DNA of 64,000 nt from Alphaproteobacteria bacterium (GCA_020638555.1 JACKII010000005.1:186001-250000); one strand, 5' to 3'. Positions 45,496-57,662 are shown, numbered from the stretch's first letter. Program-made: numbers and translations. The notes: generated by a model not told the origin, from the sequence alone.

Positions 45496-46055
45496 GTGGC
45501 AACCAGTACTGGACCGGCTTCCGGGCTTGCCGAGCGCTATGCGGGCGCTTTGTACGAGCTTGCCGACGAAGCCAAGACCTTGGACCAGGTCGCTGACGAC
45601 CTGCGCGCCCTGAAAAGCCTGATGGCCGAAAGCGAAGACTTTCGCCGCCTTGTCCGCTCGCCCGTGCTGAAGCGCGACGAGCAGGAACGGGCGTTGGCCG
45701 CCATGGCCCAGAGCGCCGGCGCCCAGGCGCTGACCGGGAATTTCCTGCGCCTCATCGCCCGCAACCGCCGCCTGTTCGCGCTGCCGGAAATGATCGACAG
45801 CTTCCTGTCGATCCTGGCGACGCGCCGCGGCGAGGTGCAGGCCAAGGTGACCGCGGCCCACCCGCTGACCGACGATCAGATCGCCCGGCTCGAAACCGCA
45901 TTGCGCGAGGTCGCCGGCGCCAAGGTCAGCCTGGAAGCCCATGTCGATCAATCCTTGCTGGGCGGACTCATCGTTCAGCTCGGCTCTCGTATGTATGATA
46001 GCTCGCTCCGCACCAAATTGCAGCGCCTGCAGACTGCCATGAAAGGGGTTCAGTG

Positions 46056-46056
<1 letters not shown>
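45496..46056 (+). CDS. atpH: F0F1 ATP synthase subunit delta
   Basis: Stator subunit that ties the b/b' stalk to the top of the alpha3beta3 head. The 186-residue protein starts at GTG 45496 (ASGLAERYAGALYELADEAKTLDQVADDLRAL), is largely helical in its first 110 residues and ends with LGGLIVQLGSRMYDSSLRTKLQRLQ, the signature delta C-terminus. Its TGA overlaps the atpA ATG by 1 nt. It is the first gene of the F1 operon atpHAGDC, about 25 kb from the F0 operon. Confidence 0.94.
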
Positions 46057-47585
<1,529 letters not shown>

Positions 47586-47625
47586 AGCCTGACGACCGAA
47601 GCGACACAGCGGAGACCAAGGCGTC

Positions 47626-48510
47626 ATGGCCAGTTTGAAGGACCTGCGCGACCGGATCGGCAGCGTCAAGGCAACGCAGAAGATCACGTCCGCCATGAAA
47701 ATGGTGGCCGCGGCCAAGCTGCGCCGCGCGCAAGAGGCGGCCGAAGCGGCCCGCCCCTATGCCGAACGGATGGAGCGCATGCTCGCCTCCCTCGGCGCCA
47801 GCCTGCGCGGCACCCCGGGGGCACCGCCCCTGCTCGCCGGCACCGGCAGCGACCAGCGCCATCTGATCGTGCTGGCGACCGCGGACCGCGGCCTGTGCGG
47901 CGGCTTCAACACCAACCTCGTCCGCCGGGCGCGGCAGTTGGTCTACAAGCTGCGCGACGACGGCAAGGACGTGACGGTGCTGTGTGTCGGCCGCAAGGGG
48001 CGCGACGCAATCCGGCGCGAGTTCGGCGGCATGATCATCGACACCATCGAGGGCGTCGGCCGCCGGGCGGTGGAATTCCACGAGGCGGACGGCATTGGCG
48101 ACCGCCTGCGGGAAATGTTCGAGAACGGCGAGTTCGACGTCTGCACGCTGATCTATGCCAAGTTCAAGTCGGCGATTTCCAGCGAAGTGCAGGCGCAGCA
48201 GCTGATCCCCGCGCCCGTGCCCGAAGCGGACGACGCCGGCGAGGACCTGGGCGGTGCCGTCTATGAGTACGAGCCGAGCGAGGAGGCCATCCTGGCCGAC
48301 CTGCTGCCGCGCAATGTCTCGGTGCAGATCTACCGCGCGCTGCTGGAGAACGCCGCCAGCGAGCACGGGGCGCGCATGGCCGCGATGGACAACGCCACCC
48401 GCAATGCCGGCGAGCGCATCAAGGGCCTGACCCTGACCTACAACCGAACCCGCCAGGCGATGATCACGAAGGAACTGATCGAGATCATTTCCGGCGCCGA
48501 AGCCATATAG
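47626..48510 (+). CDS. atpG: F0F1 ATP synthase subunit gamma
   Basis: Central rotor shaft of F1. The 294-residue protein has the two long helices of the coiled-coil shaft: SLKDLRDRIGSVKATQKITSAMKMVAAAKLRRAQEAA at the N-terminus and ARMAAMDNATRNAGERIKGLTLTYNRTRQAMITKELIEII at the C-terminus. Between them is the Rossmann-like foot with TADRGLCGGFNTNL. GAGACCAAGG precedes ATG 47626. It lies between atpA and atpD as in other alphaproteobacteria. Confidence 0.96.
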   Translation: MASLKDLRDRIGSVKATQKITSAMKMVAAAKLRRAQEAAEAARPYAERMERMLASLGASLRGTPGAPPLLAGTGSDQRHLIVLATADRGLCGGFNTNLVRRARQLVYKLRDDGKDVTVLCVGRKGRDAIRREFGGMIIDTIEGVGRRAVEFHEADGIGDRLREMFENGEFDVCTLIYAKFKSAISSEVQAQQLIPAPVPEADDAGEDLGGAVYEYEPSEEAILADLLPRNVSVQIYRALLENAASEHGARMAAMDNATRNAGERIKGLTLTYNRTRQAMITKELIEIISGAEAI

Positions 48511-48571
48511 TTGCCCAGGGCCCGGTGCTCAGGCAAGCTGACCGACTTGAATTTTTGAGGAGTTGACCCCC

Positions 48572-49999
<1,428 letters not shown>

Positions 50000-50023
50000 C
50001 CCAGAATCGGGACGCTAGAACCG

Positions 50024-50440
50024 ATGGCGGACGGAAAAGTCGATTTCGAGTTGGTCTCGCCGGAGCGGCTGCTCACCTCGAAACCCGTAGACATGGTGGT
50101 GGTTCCCGGCGGCGAGGGCGACTTCGGCGTCCTGCCGGGCCACGCCCCCCTGCTTTCCACCGTGCGGCCGGGCGTGATCCTGGTCTATGAAGGGCGGGAG
50201 GTTTCCGAACGCATTTTCGTTGCCGGCGGCTTTGCCGAGGTGACGCGGGGGCGGTGCACCGTGCTGGCGGAAGTCGCCATGCCGGTCTCGGAGATCGACG
50301 CGACCCAGACCGAACAGGACCTGCGCGACGCCCGCGAAGACGTCGACATGGCCAAGTCCGATCACGAGCGCGACAATGCCAGCCGGCGGCTCGATATCGC
50401 CCAGGCCAAGCTGGATGCGGTGCGCCGGACCATGCACTAG
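50024..50440 (+). CDS. atpC: F0F1 ATP synthase subunit epsilon
   Basis: Rotor subunit that links gamma to the c-ring and can inhibit ATP hydrolysis. The 138-residue protein begins with the beta-sandwich (KVDFELVSPERLLTSKPVDMVVVPGGEGDFGVLPGHAPLLSTVRPGVI) and ends with a helical region (ATQTEQDLRDAREDVDMAKSDHERDNASRRLDIAQAKLDAV). The GxxGDFGVLPGHAPLL motif is the epsilon signature. Last gene of the F1 operon; a strong terminator follows after 45 nt. Confidence 0.95.
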   Translation: MADGKVDFELVSPERLLTSKPVDMVVVPGGEGDFGVLPGHAPLLSTVRPGVILVYEGREVSERIFVAGGFAEVTRGRCTVLAEVAMPVSEIDATQTEQDLRDAREDVDMAKSDHERDNASRRLDIAQAKLDAVRRTMH

Positions 50441-50485
50441 GCCGGACGGTATTGCACAGGACGGGCATCCCCCTTCCGAACCACG

Positions 50486-50519
50486 AAAAGCGCCGCAACC
50501 CTTGCGGCGCTTTTTCTTT
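50486..50519 (+). terminator. Intrinsic terminator of the F1 ATP synthase operon
   Basis: The stem AAAAGCGCCGCAA (50486-50498), loop CCC and TTGCGGCGCTTTT (50502-50514) form a perfect 13-bp hairpin. The closing T-tract continues as TTTTTCTTT to 50519. Confidence 0.93.
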
Positions 50520-50669
50520 GAACGCCTTGCCGCGCCACCCGAAAATGCCACGGCAATGCCTTGTTCTTCCCATTGCTCATATCCGAAGCCGATCTATATT
50601 ATTGGTTTAGCGTGCTTGGGCTAAAGCACGGATCATAGGGACCGAAGGCGGTTTGAACGAGGCACGGAT

Positions 50670-51497
50670 ATGCCACGTCAGTGGACTTTGGACGACATCC
50701 CCTGGGATCAGTTCGACCGATCGAAGGTCGACCCGGATATCGTGAAAATCGTGCGGGCGGCGGCGATGGTCGAATCCAACGCCCGCGATTACGCCGCCTA
50801 TCTGTGCAGCGTTTTTCGCGACGATCCCGACTTCTGCAACCTGGCCCGCGGCTGGGCCGAGGAAGAGGTGCAGCACGGCCAGGCGCTCGGCCGCTGGGCC
50901 GGCCTGGAAGACCCGGACTTCGACTACGATGCCCGTTTCGCCGCCTTTCGCGCCGCCTATGGCATCCCCGTCGATGCGAGCGCGTCGGTGCGCGGTTCGC
51001 TGGCCGGCGAGTTGATCGCCCGCTGCATTGTCGAGGTCGGCACCAGTTCCTATTACACCGCCATCGCCGACGCGACGGAGGAGCCGGTGCTGCGGGAAAT
51101 CTGCCGGCGCATCGCCACCGACGAATGGCGCCATTACGGCCTGTTCTACCGCAATCTGCGCCGCTATCTGGACCGGGAGCATCTCTCGCCGCCGCGCCGG
51201 GCCTGGATCGCCCTGACGCGCGTGCTGGAGACCGAGGACGACGAACTGGCGCAGGCCTATCACACCGCCAATCTGGCGGGCGAGCCCTATGACCGCCGCC
51301 GCGCCTCGCGCGCCTATTCGGAGCGCGCCTGCGCCCTCTACAATCCCGGCCATGTGGAACGGGCGATCGGCATGATTTTCAAGGCCGTCGGCTTTGCGCC
51401 GCACGGCTGGACCAGTCGTACCCTGAGCCGGATTGCCAGCGCCCTGATGGCGTATCGCGCCCGGCGCCATATGCGCATCGCCAAGGCGGGCGCCTAG
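50670..51497 (+). CDS. Ferritin-like diiron protein, function unknown
   Basis: A 275-residue, mostly helical protein with a full set of ferritin-like carboxylate-bridged diiron motifs: Glu in AAMVESNARDYAAYL, EExxH in GWAEEEVQHGQALG, Glu in RCIVEVGTSSYYTAIAD and ExxH in IATDEWRHYGLFYRNL. The spacing suits a rubrerythrin- or acyl-ACP-desaturase-like four-helix bundle that could oxidise a substrate or handle iron or peroxide. There is no signal peptide and no rubredoxin domain. A positively charged C-terminal helix follows (RIASALMAYRARRHMRIAKAG). It stands alone between the F1 operon terminator and a repeat region. Confidence 0.78.
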   Translation: MPRQWTLDDIPWDQFDRSKVDPDIVKIVRAAAMVESNARDYAAYLCSVFRDDPDFCNLARGWAEEEVQHGQALGRWAGLEDPDFDYDARFAAFRAAYGIPVDASASVRGSLAGELIARCIVEVGTSSYYTAIADATEEPVLREICRRIATDEWRHYGLFYRNLRRYLDREHLSPPRRAWIALTRVLETEDDELAQAYHTANLAGEPYDRRRASRAYSERACALYNPGHVERAIGMIFKAVGFAPHGWTSRTLSRIASALMAYRARRHMRIAKAGA

Positions 51498-51591
51498 GGA
51501 AAGGCTCCGGCCGAAAGCCGCTTCGGTTGGGCCGGGAACTCCGCGGTGCTGGCCCGTTTTCGGTCCTGGTTGAGCCCCTCTCCTGCCCCAT

Positions 51592-51686
51592 CTCCCGCGC
51601 AAGCGGGAGCGCATGCCTGGGAGCTTCTCACAGGACAAGGTCTCTGTATTTGTCTCTCAGGCCTGGGTCCCCGCTTCCGCGGGGAC
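51592..51686. repeat. REP-like intergenic element, copy 2
   Basis: Hairpin CTCCCGC-GCAA-GCGGGAG (51592-51609), then GCATGCCTGGG, about 45 nt, then GCCTGGGTCCCCGCTTCCGCGGGG with a perfect hairpin GTCCCCGC-TTCC-GCGGGGAC (51667-51686). The plan matches the element at 3941-4045. The rest of the gap from 51498 to 51763 shows no gene. Confidence 0.6.
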
Positions 51687-51763
51687 AGGGAAGCTGGGCT
51701 GGTGAGTCCGCAGGAAAAGACTCCACTCCAGAGCGGTTTCCCGGCCCTGCATCGGGCCATGCC

Positions 51764-53101
51764 CTAGCGATGGGCCAGCAACTCCTGCCGGGTCAGTTTC
51801 ACGCCGCGCACCACCTGCCCCTTGCCGCCCAGTGCCGGCGCGGTGATGCCGTTCACCAGAACGCGGATGCCACCGGCATTGCCCGCCGTCAGGATCAGAT
51901 CGCGCCGCGGCGGCACGTCCATGCGCTCGCCGGGCGCCAGCAGCCGCTGCAAGACCAGCTTGCCGCGCTCGGTGCGAATCTCCACCCAGCACGACGCATC
52001 GGCCAGGATGGCTATGGCCGGCAGGGCCTGGTTGTCGGACGGCGGCAGGCTCGTCATGACGTCATAGGACCCGCTGCCGGTCGCCACGGGCGCTCGCTCG
52101 CCCGCCTCCCGGCCGCCGGCGAGCGTTTCCTCCGCCGGCACCGCGGCGAACGCCTGGGTGCGGCCGCTGCCGGTTGAAACCGGCTCATCGTCGCGGGTCG
52201 CCAGATGGGGACGGCTCACCGGCAGCAGCGTCTGCAACACCGCGCCGGTGCGCAGCGGACCCAGGTCGCTGCGCAGGCGCACCGCCGGCAAATAGGCCGC
52301 CAGGGAGGCCGAGGCCGGCAGGCTCTCGACCTGCTGGCCGGCCATCCGGGTCGGCGTCACGCCGGGCTTGTCGTGCGCGGCATCGTCGGGCAGCACCGGC
52401 ATCCGGTAAGTGGCCGCGAACACGGCCGCCGCGTCCGTCCCCGGGCGGGGACGCGGCAGCGGATCCACCGGCAGCGCCTGTTTTTCGGGCGGCACCGCCT
52501 CGGGCCCCAGGGCATCGGTGGCTTCGACCGACTGCGCCAGATCGGGAACGCCCAGCAATTGCAGCGGCCCCGGCGCCGGTGTCGGCAGCGAGGGTTCCGG
52601 CGGAGCGGCGGTCTCTTCCAGTTCCGCCACCGGGCTGAGCAGCGGGCGCCCCACCTCGGCGGACCGGGTCGCATACCAGTAGGCATAGGCGGCGATCGCC
52701 ACGACGATGGTCAGCGACAGCACCGCACTCGTCGGGAACCGGCGCTCGCGCTCGGCTTCGGGAAACGGGCGGGCGTTCGGGGCGTCGAGCGGCGCGCTCA
52801 GTGGCCAGGACACGCGCAGTCGCGCCGCCGCCTCGTCCGGGTCGAGGCCATAGGCCTGGGCCAGGGATCGGACATAACCGATGGCATAGCTGCGGGCCGG
52901 CAGGCGCTCGAACGCTTCGGCTTCCAGCGCTTCGATATAGAAGCCCTGGAGCTTCAGGGCCTCCGAGACGTCGTCGACGCTCGCGCCCAGTTCCAGCCGC
53001 CGGGCCTGCAACCACCAACCAATGCTGTCGGCGCCCGCGACGCGGTCTCCCGCGCGCGCCCAGCCGTGATCCGACATTGCCGTGTCGCCGTGCTCTTGCA
53101 C
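51764..53101 (-). CDS. RodZ-like HTH protein with DUF4115 C-terminus
   Basis: A 445-residue single-pass membrane protein. The cytoplasmic HTH_25 domain (SIGWWLQARRLELGASVDDVSEALKLQGFYIEALEAEAFERLPARSYAIGYVRSLAQAYG) lies at about residues 26-85, then one span (PTSAVLSLTIVVAIAAYAYWYAT), a long Pro/Ala-rich periplasmic linker and a DUF4115 domain (ADASCWVEIRTERGKLVLQRLLAPGERMDVPP...GNAGGIRVLVNGITAPALGGKG). RodZ links MreB to the cell wall in rod-shaped cells, so a similar role is likely. GTG 53101 has AGGGG 8 nt upstream and is my choice; ATG 53077 is a possible shorter start. Confidence 0.85.
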   Translation of the reverse strand: MQEHGDTAMSDHGWARAGDRVAGADSIGWWLQARRLELGASVDDVSEALKLQGFYIEALEAEAFERLPARSYAIGYVRSLAQAYGLDPDEAAARLRVSWPLSAPLDAPNARPFPEAERERRFPTSAVLSLTIVVAIAAYAYWYATRSAEVGRPLLSPVAELEETAAPPEPSLPTPAPGPLQLLGVPDLAQSVEATDALGPEAVPPEKQALPVDPLPRPRPGTDAAAVFAATYRMPVLPDDAAHDKPGVTPTRMAGQQVESLPASASLAAYLPAVRLRSDLGPLRTGAVLQTLLPVSRPHLATRDDEPVSTGSGRTQAFAAVPAEETLAGGREAGERAPVATGSGSYDVMTSLPPSDNQALPAIAILADASCWVEIRTERGKLVLQRLLAPGERMDVPPRRDLILTAGNAGGIRVLVNGITAPALGGKGQVVRGVKLTRQELLAHR

Positions 53102-53277
53102 CTTGATCCCCTGGTCCTAGACGGGACAGATCCGAACAACCGATACGATAGCCGGCCCTGTTGACGCGTTATTCTCATTGGTAAGTGTTTTAACGGCGCG
53201 CTACCAGATGATCAACGGTGGCACGGAAGGCTCATTGTGGACCGATCAGGGGATTGGCAGGGGAAACCCGATGGTGC

Positions 53278-53323
53278 GTCACATTGCGCACCGCTGCGAC
53301 GTCACATTGCACACCGCTGCGAC
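53278..53323. repeat. 23-bp tandem duplication over the 3' end of the nitronate monooxygenase gene
   Basis: GTCACATTGCGCACCGCTGC followed by GAC (53278-53300) is repeated with one mismatch as 53301-53323. The second copy contains the minus-strand stop codon (53302-53304) and the last codons of the gene; the first lies just beyond it. Confidence 0.88.
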
Positions 53324-54318
53324 AAGGCCGCAACGGCCTGCTCCAGCAATTCGCCGATGATCGCGGCCGCCGGTTGCTCGGCCCGGACCATGCCGACGCT
53401 CTGGCCAGCCATCAGCGAGCCGTTCTCGACATCGCCTTCCATCACCGCCCGTCGCAGCGCGCCGGCCCAAAAATGTTCAATGTTTAGTTGGGCTTCCTTG
53501 GCTTCCAGCTCGCCGGATCGCACCCGCGCGATGGTCTCGTGCTGGAATTCGGTGAAGCGCTGGGTGGCCTTGTTCTGCAAGGCCCGCACCGGAATCACCG
53601 GGAAGCCGGGGTCGACCTGGACGCTGGTCTGGGCGTCCCGCGCCTCGCCGCGGATGAAGGCGCGCTTGAAATCCGCATGGGCCACGCTTTCCGTTGCACA
53701 GACGAATCTTGTGCCCAATTGCACCCCCGCCGCACCCATTTCGAGGTAGGAGAGAATCGCTTCCCCCCGACCGATTCCCCCGGCGACGAACACCGGCACC
53801 TCGCGAATGACCGGCAAAATCTCCTGCGCCAGCACGCTGGTGGCGACCGGCCCGACATGGCCGCCGGCCTCCGCACCCTCGATCACCAGGGCGTCGGCGC
53901 CGTCGCGCACCAGCTTCTTGGCCAGGATCAGCGCCGGTGCAAAACAGATCAGCGTCGCGCCGCCGTCCTTGACCTGGCGCATGGCGGCGCGGGTGGGAAT
54001 GCCGCCGGCCAGCACCACATGGCTGACCCGTTCCTCCAGGCAGACGCCGATCAGGTCGGCGAGGCGCGGATGCATGGTGATGAGGTTGACGCCGAACGGC
54101 TTCGCGGTCAGCGCCCGCGTCGCCCGGATCTCTTCCCGCAGCCGCTCCGGCTCCATGGCGCCGCAGGCGATGACGCCGAAGCCGCCGGCATTGCTGATGG
54201 CGGCCACCAGATTGCGCTCCGACACCCAGGTCATCGCGCCGCCCATGATGGCATGGCGCGTACCCAGCAGGGCGCAGCCCCGCGACCACAGCCGGTCCAA
54301 GGCCTCCGATCCGCTCAC
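53302..54318 (-). CDS. Nitronate monooxygenase / 2-nitropropane dioxygenase family flavoprotein
   Basis: A 338-residue FMN TIM-barrel enzyme. GTRHAIMGGAMTWVSERNLVAAISNAGGFGVIA is the family N-terminus, FGVNLITMHPRLADLIGVCLEERVSHVVLAGG follows, and ALVIEGAEAGGHVGPVATSVLAQEI with PVFVAGGIGRGEAILSYLEMGAAGVQLGTRFV binds the FMN phosphate. Members oxidise alkyl nitronates such as propionate-3-nitronate, but many have other quinone-reductase or flavin-dependent roles. It starts at GTG 54318, 3 nt after the lysC stop, so it is probably co-translated with lysC. The C-terminus lies in a 23-bp duplicated segment. Confidence 0.87.
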   Translation of the reverse strand: MSGSEALDRLWSRGCALLGTRHAIMGGAMTWVSERNLVAAISNAGGFGVIACGAMEPERLREEIRATRALTAKPFGVNLITMHPRLADLIGVCLEERVSHVVLAGGIPTRAAMRQVKDGGATLICFAPALILAKKLVRDGADALVIEGAEAGGHVGPVATSVLAQEILPVIREVPVFVAGGIGRGEAILSYLEMGAAGVQLGTRFVCATESVAHADFKRAFIRGEARDAQTSVQVDPGFPVIPVRALQNKATQRFTEFQHETIARVRSGELEAKEAQLNIEHFWAGALRRAVMEGDVENGSLMAGQSVGMVRAEQPAAAIIGELLEQAVAALSQRCAM

Positions 54319-54321
54319 CGA

Positions 54322-55545
54322 TCAGGCCGCCGCGTCGAGGTCGTAGGCGGTGTGCAGGGCGCGGAGGGCGAGTTCCGCATAATCCTCGGAGATCAGGATG
54401 CTGACCTTGATCTCGGAGGTGGAGATCACCTGGATGTTGATGCCCTTCTCCGCCAGGGTGGAGAACATCTTCTGGGCCACGCCCGCATGGCTGCGCATGC
54501 CGACGCCGATGATCGAGACCTTGACCACGCTGGCGTCGGCGATGACCTCGCGGAAGCCGATCTCGGCCCGCTTGTCCTGAAGCAGGGCCTGCACCCGGTC
54601 CAGATCGGCCTTGCCGACGGTGAAGGTCAGGTCCGTGGTCTCGCCATCGGCCGAGACGTTCTGGACGATCATGTCGACATTGATGCCGGCATCGGCCAGC
54701 GGCCCGAATATCGTCGCGGCCACGCCCGGCCGGTCCGACACCTGACGCAGCGTCACCTTGGCTTCGTCGCGGTTGTAGGCAATGCCGCTGACGACCTCTT
54801 GTTCCATGATCTCGTCCTCATCCACCACCAGGGTTCCTGGCTTGTCCTCGAAGCTGGAGAGCACCTGCACCCGCACGCGATGGTTCATCGCCAGCTCGAC
54901 CGAGCGGGTTTGCAGCACCTTGGCGCCCAGCGACGCCATTTCCAGCATTTCCTCGTACGTGATGCGCTCCAGCTTGCGCGCGCGCGTGACGATGCGCGGG
55001 TCGCAGGTGTAGACGCCGTCCACGTCCGTATAGATATCGCAGCGGTCGGCGCCCAGCGCCGCCGCCAGTGCCACCGCCGACGTGTCCGAGCCGCCACGGC
55101 CCAGCGTCGTGATGCGGCCGGCATCGCTCACGCCCTGGAAGCCGGCGATCACCGGCACCACGCCCTCCGCCATGCGCTCCAGCATCAACGCCGGGTCGAT
55201 GTCGCGGATGCGGGCGCGGCTGTGGCTGCCATCGGTCTTGAGCGGCACCTGCCAGCCCTGGAACGAGCGGGCGGGCACGCCCATGCCCTGCAACACCACG
55301 GCCATCAGGCCGCTGGTCACCTGCTCGCCGCTGGCGACGACGGCGTCGTATTCGCGGGCGTCGTGCAGCGGACTCGCCTGGCGCACCAGGTCGACCAGCC
55401 GGTTGGTCTCGCCGGCCATGGCCGAGACGACCACGGCGACCTGGTCGCCGGCGTCGACCGCGCGTTTGACCCGCGCGGCCGCGTTGCGGATACGGTCCAG
55501 GTCCGCGACGGAGGTGCCGCCGAATTTCTGTACGATGCGGGCCAC
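54322..55545 (-). CDS. lysC: Aspartokinase
   Basis: Phosphorylates aspartate in the first step toward lysine, threonine, methionine and diaminopimelate. The 407-residue protein starts at GTG 55545 (ARIVQKFGGTSVADLDRIRN), matching the standard family start, and has VVVSAMAGETNRLVDL, ASGEQVTSGLMAVVLQ and FQGVSDAGRITTLGRGGSDTSAVALAAALGAD. Two C-terminal ACT domains (AKVTLRQVSDRPGVAATIFGPLADAGINVDMI; KVSIIGVGMRSHAGVAQKMFSTLAEKGINIQVISTSEIKVS) should give feedback control by lysine or threonine. It diverges from ubiG. ptsP, often next to lysC in this class, is absent. Confidence 0.94.
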   Translation of the reverse strand: MARIVQKFGGTSVADLDRIRNAAARVKRAVDAGDQVAVVVSAMAGETNRLVDLVRQASPLHDAREYDAVVASGEQVTSGLMAVVLQGMGVPARSFQGWQVPLKTDGSHSRARIRDIDPALMLERMAEGVVPVIAGFQGVSDAGRITTLGRGGSDTSAVALAAALGADRCDIYTDVDGVYTCDPRIVTRARKLERITYEEMLEMASLGAKVLQTRSVELAMNHRVRVQVLSSFEDKPGTLVVDEDEIMEQEVVSGIAYNRDEAKVTLRQVSDRPGVAATIFGPLADAGINVDMIVQNVSADGETTDLTFTVGKADLDRVQALLQDKRAEIGFREVIADASVVKVSIIGVGMRSHAGVAQKMFSTLAEKGINIQVISTSEIKVSILISEDYAELALRALHTAYDLDAAA

Positions 55546-55636
55546 GGGCTTGCAGAGTCCTTGGGCAAAAGCGATGGTGCGGTCAGATAAGCCGCGCAGC
55601 ATAGTCGCCCGCTCGCGCCATCTCAAGGAAACACGC

Positions 55637-56410
55637 ATGGCCCCAAGCCCGAACCCCGCCGATTTCGTGTCGCAGAGCGCCGATCCGGGCGAGCTGGCGC
55701 AGTTCGCCCGCCACGCCCGCGACTGGTGGGACCGCGAAGGCCCGTTCGCGCCGCTGCACCGAATCAACCCGGCCCGCCTCGGCTATGTGCGCAGCCAGGC
55801 CGTCCGGCACCTGCGCCTGCGCGGCGGTCCGCGGCCGCTCGACGGTATCACGGCGCTCGACATCGGCTGCGGCGGCGGCCTGGTGGCCGAACCGCTGGCC
55901 CGCATGGGGGCGGAAACGCTGGGCATCGATCTCGTCCCCGCCAGCATCGCCGCCGCCCGCCAGCACGCCAAGGGCCAGGGCCTGCCGCTCACCTACCGGG
56001 TCGCCAGCGCCGAGGAGGTGGCGGAGTCCGGCCGCATGTTCGATCTGGTCACCTGCCTGGAAGTGGTGGAGCACGTCACCTCCCCCCGCGCCTTCCTCGC
56101 CACGGTGGGGGCGCTGGTGAAGCCGGGCGGCGTGCTGGTGCTCTCCACCCTGAACCGCAACCTGGCCTCCCTCGCCTTCGGCAAGATCGCGGCGGAATAC
56201 CTGCTGCGCTGGGTGCCGGCGGGGACCCATGACTGGCGCAAATTCCTGCACCCGTCCGAACTGGCCGCACCGGTGCGCGCGGCCGGCCTGCGGGTGGTGG
56301 ATGTGACCGGCCTGAACCTGCACCCGGTCTATGGCTGGCAGGCGCGCGGCCCCGCCACGGTCAACTATCTGCTGTGCGCGGTGAAGCCGGCGGAGCGCGC
56401 CGATGCCTGA
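55637..56410 (+). CDS. ubiG: Ubiquinone biosynthesis O-methyltransferase
   Basis: SAM-dependent enzyme that makes both O-methylations in ubiquinone synthesis. The 257-residue protein has ELAQFARHARDWWDREGPFAPLHRINPARLGYV, SAM motif I ALDIGCGGGLVAEPLARMGAETLGID, VTCLEVVEHVTSPRAFLATVGALVKPGG and the UbiG-specific GTHDWRKFLHPSELA. AAGGAA lies before ATG 55637. It diverges from lysC and overlaps the acyl-CoA dehydrogenase start by 8 nt. The ubiG/lysC divergence is a conserved alphaproteobacterial arrangement. Confidence 0.95.
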   Translation: MAPSPNPADFVSQSADPGELAQFARHARDWWDREGPFAPLHRINPARLGYVRSQAVRHLRLRGGPRPLDGITALDIGCGGGLVAEPLARMGAETLGIDLVPASIAAARQHAKGQGLPLTYRVASAEEVAESGRMFDLVTCLEVVEHVTSPRAFLATVGALVKPGGVLVLSTLNRNLASLAFGKIAAEYLLRWVPAGTHDWRKFLHPSELAAPVRAAGLRVVDVTGLNLHPVYGWQARGPATVNYLLCAVKPAERADA

Positions 56411-57554
56411 GCCCGGCGTGGACGGGGAGAGCCTCGCCCTGATCCTGGCCGGCGTCCGCCGTCTGGTCGACGAGGTGCTGATCCCGGCCGAGGCGGAAAC
56501 CGACGCCAGCGGCGCAATCCCCGCCCGCGTCGTGCGGCACATCCGCGAGATCGGCCTGTTCGGCCTGACCGTGCCCCAGGAATACGGCGGCCTCGGCCTG
56601 TCGCTGGCGCAGGAAGTGGCGGTGGTGTTCGAACTGTGCCGCGCCTCGCCCTCGTTCCGCTCGCTGATCGGCACCACGGTCAGCGCCGGCGGCAAGGCGC
56701 TGATGATCGACGGCACGGCGGACCAGAAACGGCGCCACCTGCCCGGCATCGCCCGCGGCGAGACCATCGTCTCCTTCTGCCTGACCGAACCCGGCAGCGG
56801 CTCCGATGCCGCCGGCCTCAGCACCGCCGCCCGCCGGGACGGCGACTTCTGGGTGCTGAACGGCACCAAGCGCTTCATCTCTAACGCGCCGCATGCGGGC
56901 CTGTTCATCGTCATGGCCCGGAGCGAGACGGACTCGACGGGCGCGCGCGGCGTCTCGGCCTTTCTGGTGGAGGCGGGCACGCCCGGCGTGCAAGTGCAGC
57001 CGGCCTGGAACAAGATGGGCCAGAAGGGCGCCGCCGTCGCCGATGTGGTGTTCGAAGACGCCCGCATCCCCGCCGACGCCCTGCTCGGCGGCCGCGAGGG
57101 CCAGGGCTTCCGCACCGCCATGAAGTCGCTGGACGCCGGCCGCATCCACATTGCCGCCGTCGCCGTCGGCCTCGCCACGCGGCTGGTGGAGGAAGCCATC
57201 GCCCATGCCCGGGAGCGCGAGCAGTTCGGCGAACCTCTGGCCGGGTTCCAGCTGATCCAGGGCATGCTGGCCGACAGCGAGGCCGACCGCCTCGCCGCCC
57301 GCGCCCTGGTGGAGGCCGCGGCCCGACGTGCCGACGCCGGCGAGGATGTCCGGCGCGAAGCCGCCGCCGCCAAGCTGTTCGCGACCGAGGCCTGCTGGCG
57401 CATCGCCGACCGCGCCGTGCAGATCCACGGCGGCTATGGCTATATGCGGGATTATGCGGTGGAACGCCTGTTCCGCGACGCCCGGCTGCTGCGCCTGTTC
57501 GAAGGCACCAGCCAGATCATGCAGGTGGTGATCGCCCGCGACATGGTCGCCTAA
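56403..57554 (+). CDS. Acyl-CoA dehydrogenase
   Basis: A 383-residue flavoenzyme that forms the alpha-beta double bond in acyl-CoAs. The N-terminal helices (AETDASGAIPARVVRHIREIGLFGLTVPQEYGGLGLS) are followed by FCLTEPGSGSDAAGLSTAARRDGDFWVLNGTKRFISNAPHAG, a middle beta domain with VQVQPAWNKMGQKGAAVADVVFEDARIP, and a C-terminal helical bundle with QIHGGYGYMRDYAVERLFRDARLLRLFEGTSQI. The Glu in the LFEGTSQ motif is the catalytic base of medium/short-chain types. The start overlaps the end of ubiG by 8 nt. Chain-length preference is not predictable. Confidence 0.92.
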   Translation: MPEPGVDGESLALILAGVRRLVDEVLIPAEAETDASGAIPARVVRHIREIGLFGLTVPQEYGGLGLSLAQEVAVVFELCRASPSFRSLIGTTVSAGGKALMIDGTADQKRRHLPGIARGETIVSFCLTEPGSGSDAAGLSTAARRDGDFWVLNGTKRFISNAPHAGLFIVMARSETDSTGARGVSAFLVEAGTPGVQVQPAWNKMGQKGAAVADVVFEDARIPADALLGGREGQGFRTAMKSLDAGRIHIAAVAVGLATRLVEEAIAHAREREQFGEPLAGFQLIQGMLADSEADRLAARALVEAAARRADAGEDVRREAAAAKLFATEACWRIADRAVQIHGGYGYMRDYAVERLFRDARLLRLFEGTSQIMQVVIARDMVA

Positions 57555-57632
57555 ACGCCGACCGGCACCCGCCCTTCAAGGCCGGTGCCGGTCAAACGGA
57601 ATATCGGACCGGGCCGGCGACCGCCCGGCCGC

Positions 57633-57662
57633 AAAAATTGGAGAGGCGGCCTTGCGGCCGCC
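57633..57662 (-). terminator. Candidate terminator of the ECHDC3-like gene
   Basis: GGCGGCC-TTGC-GGCCGCC (57645-57662) begins 5 nt past the stop on the minus strand and is followed by TCTCCAATTTTT. A second hairpin (GACCGGCACC 57560-57569 with GGTGCCGGTC 57584-57593) lies after the convergent dehydrogenase stop. Confidence 0.55.
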
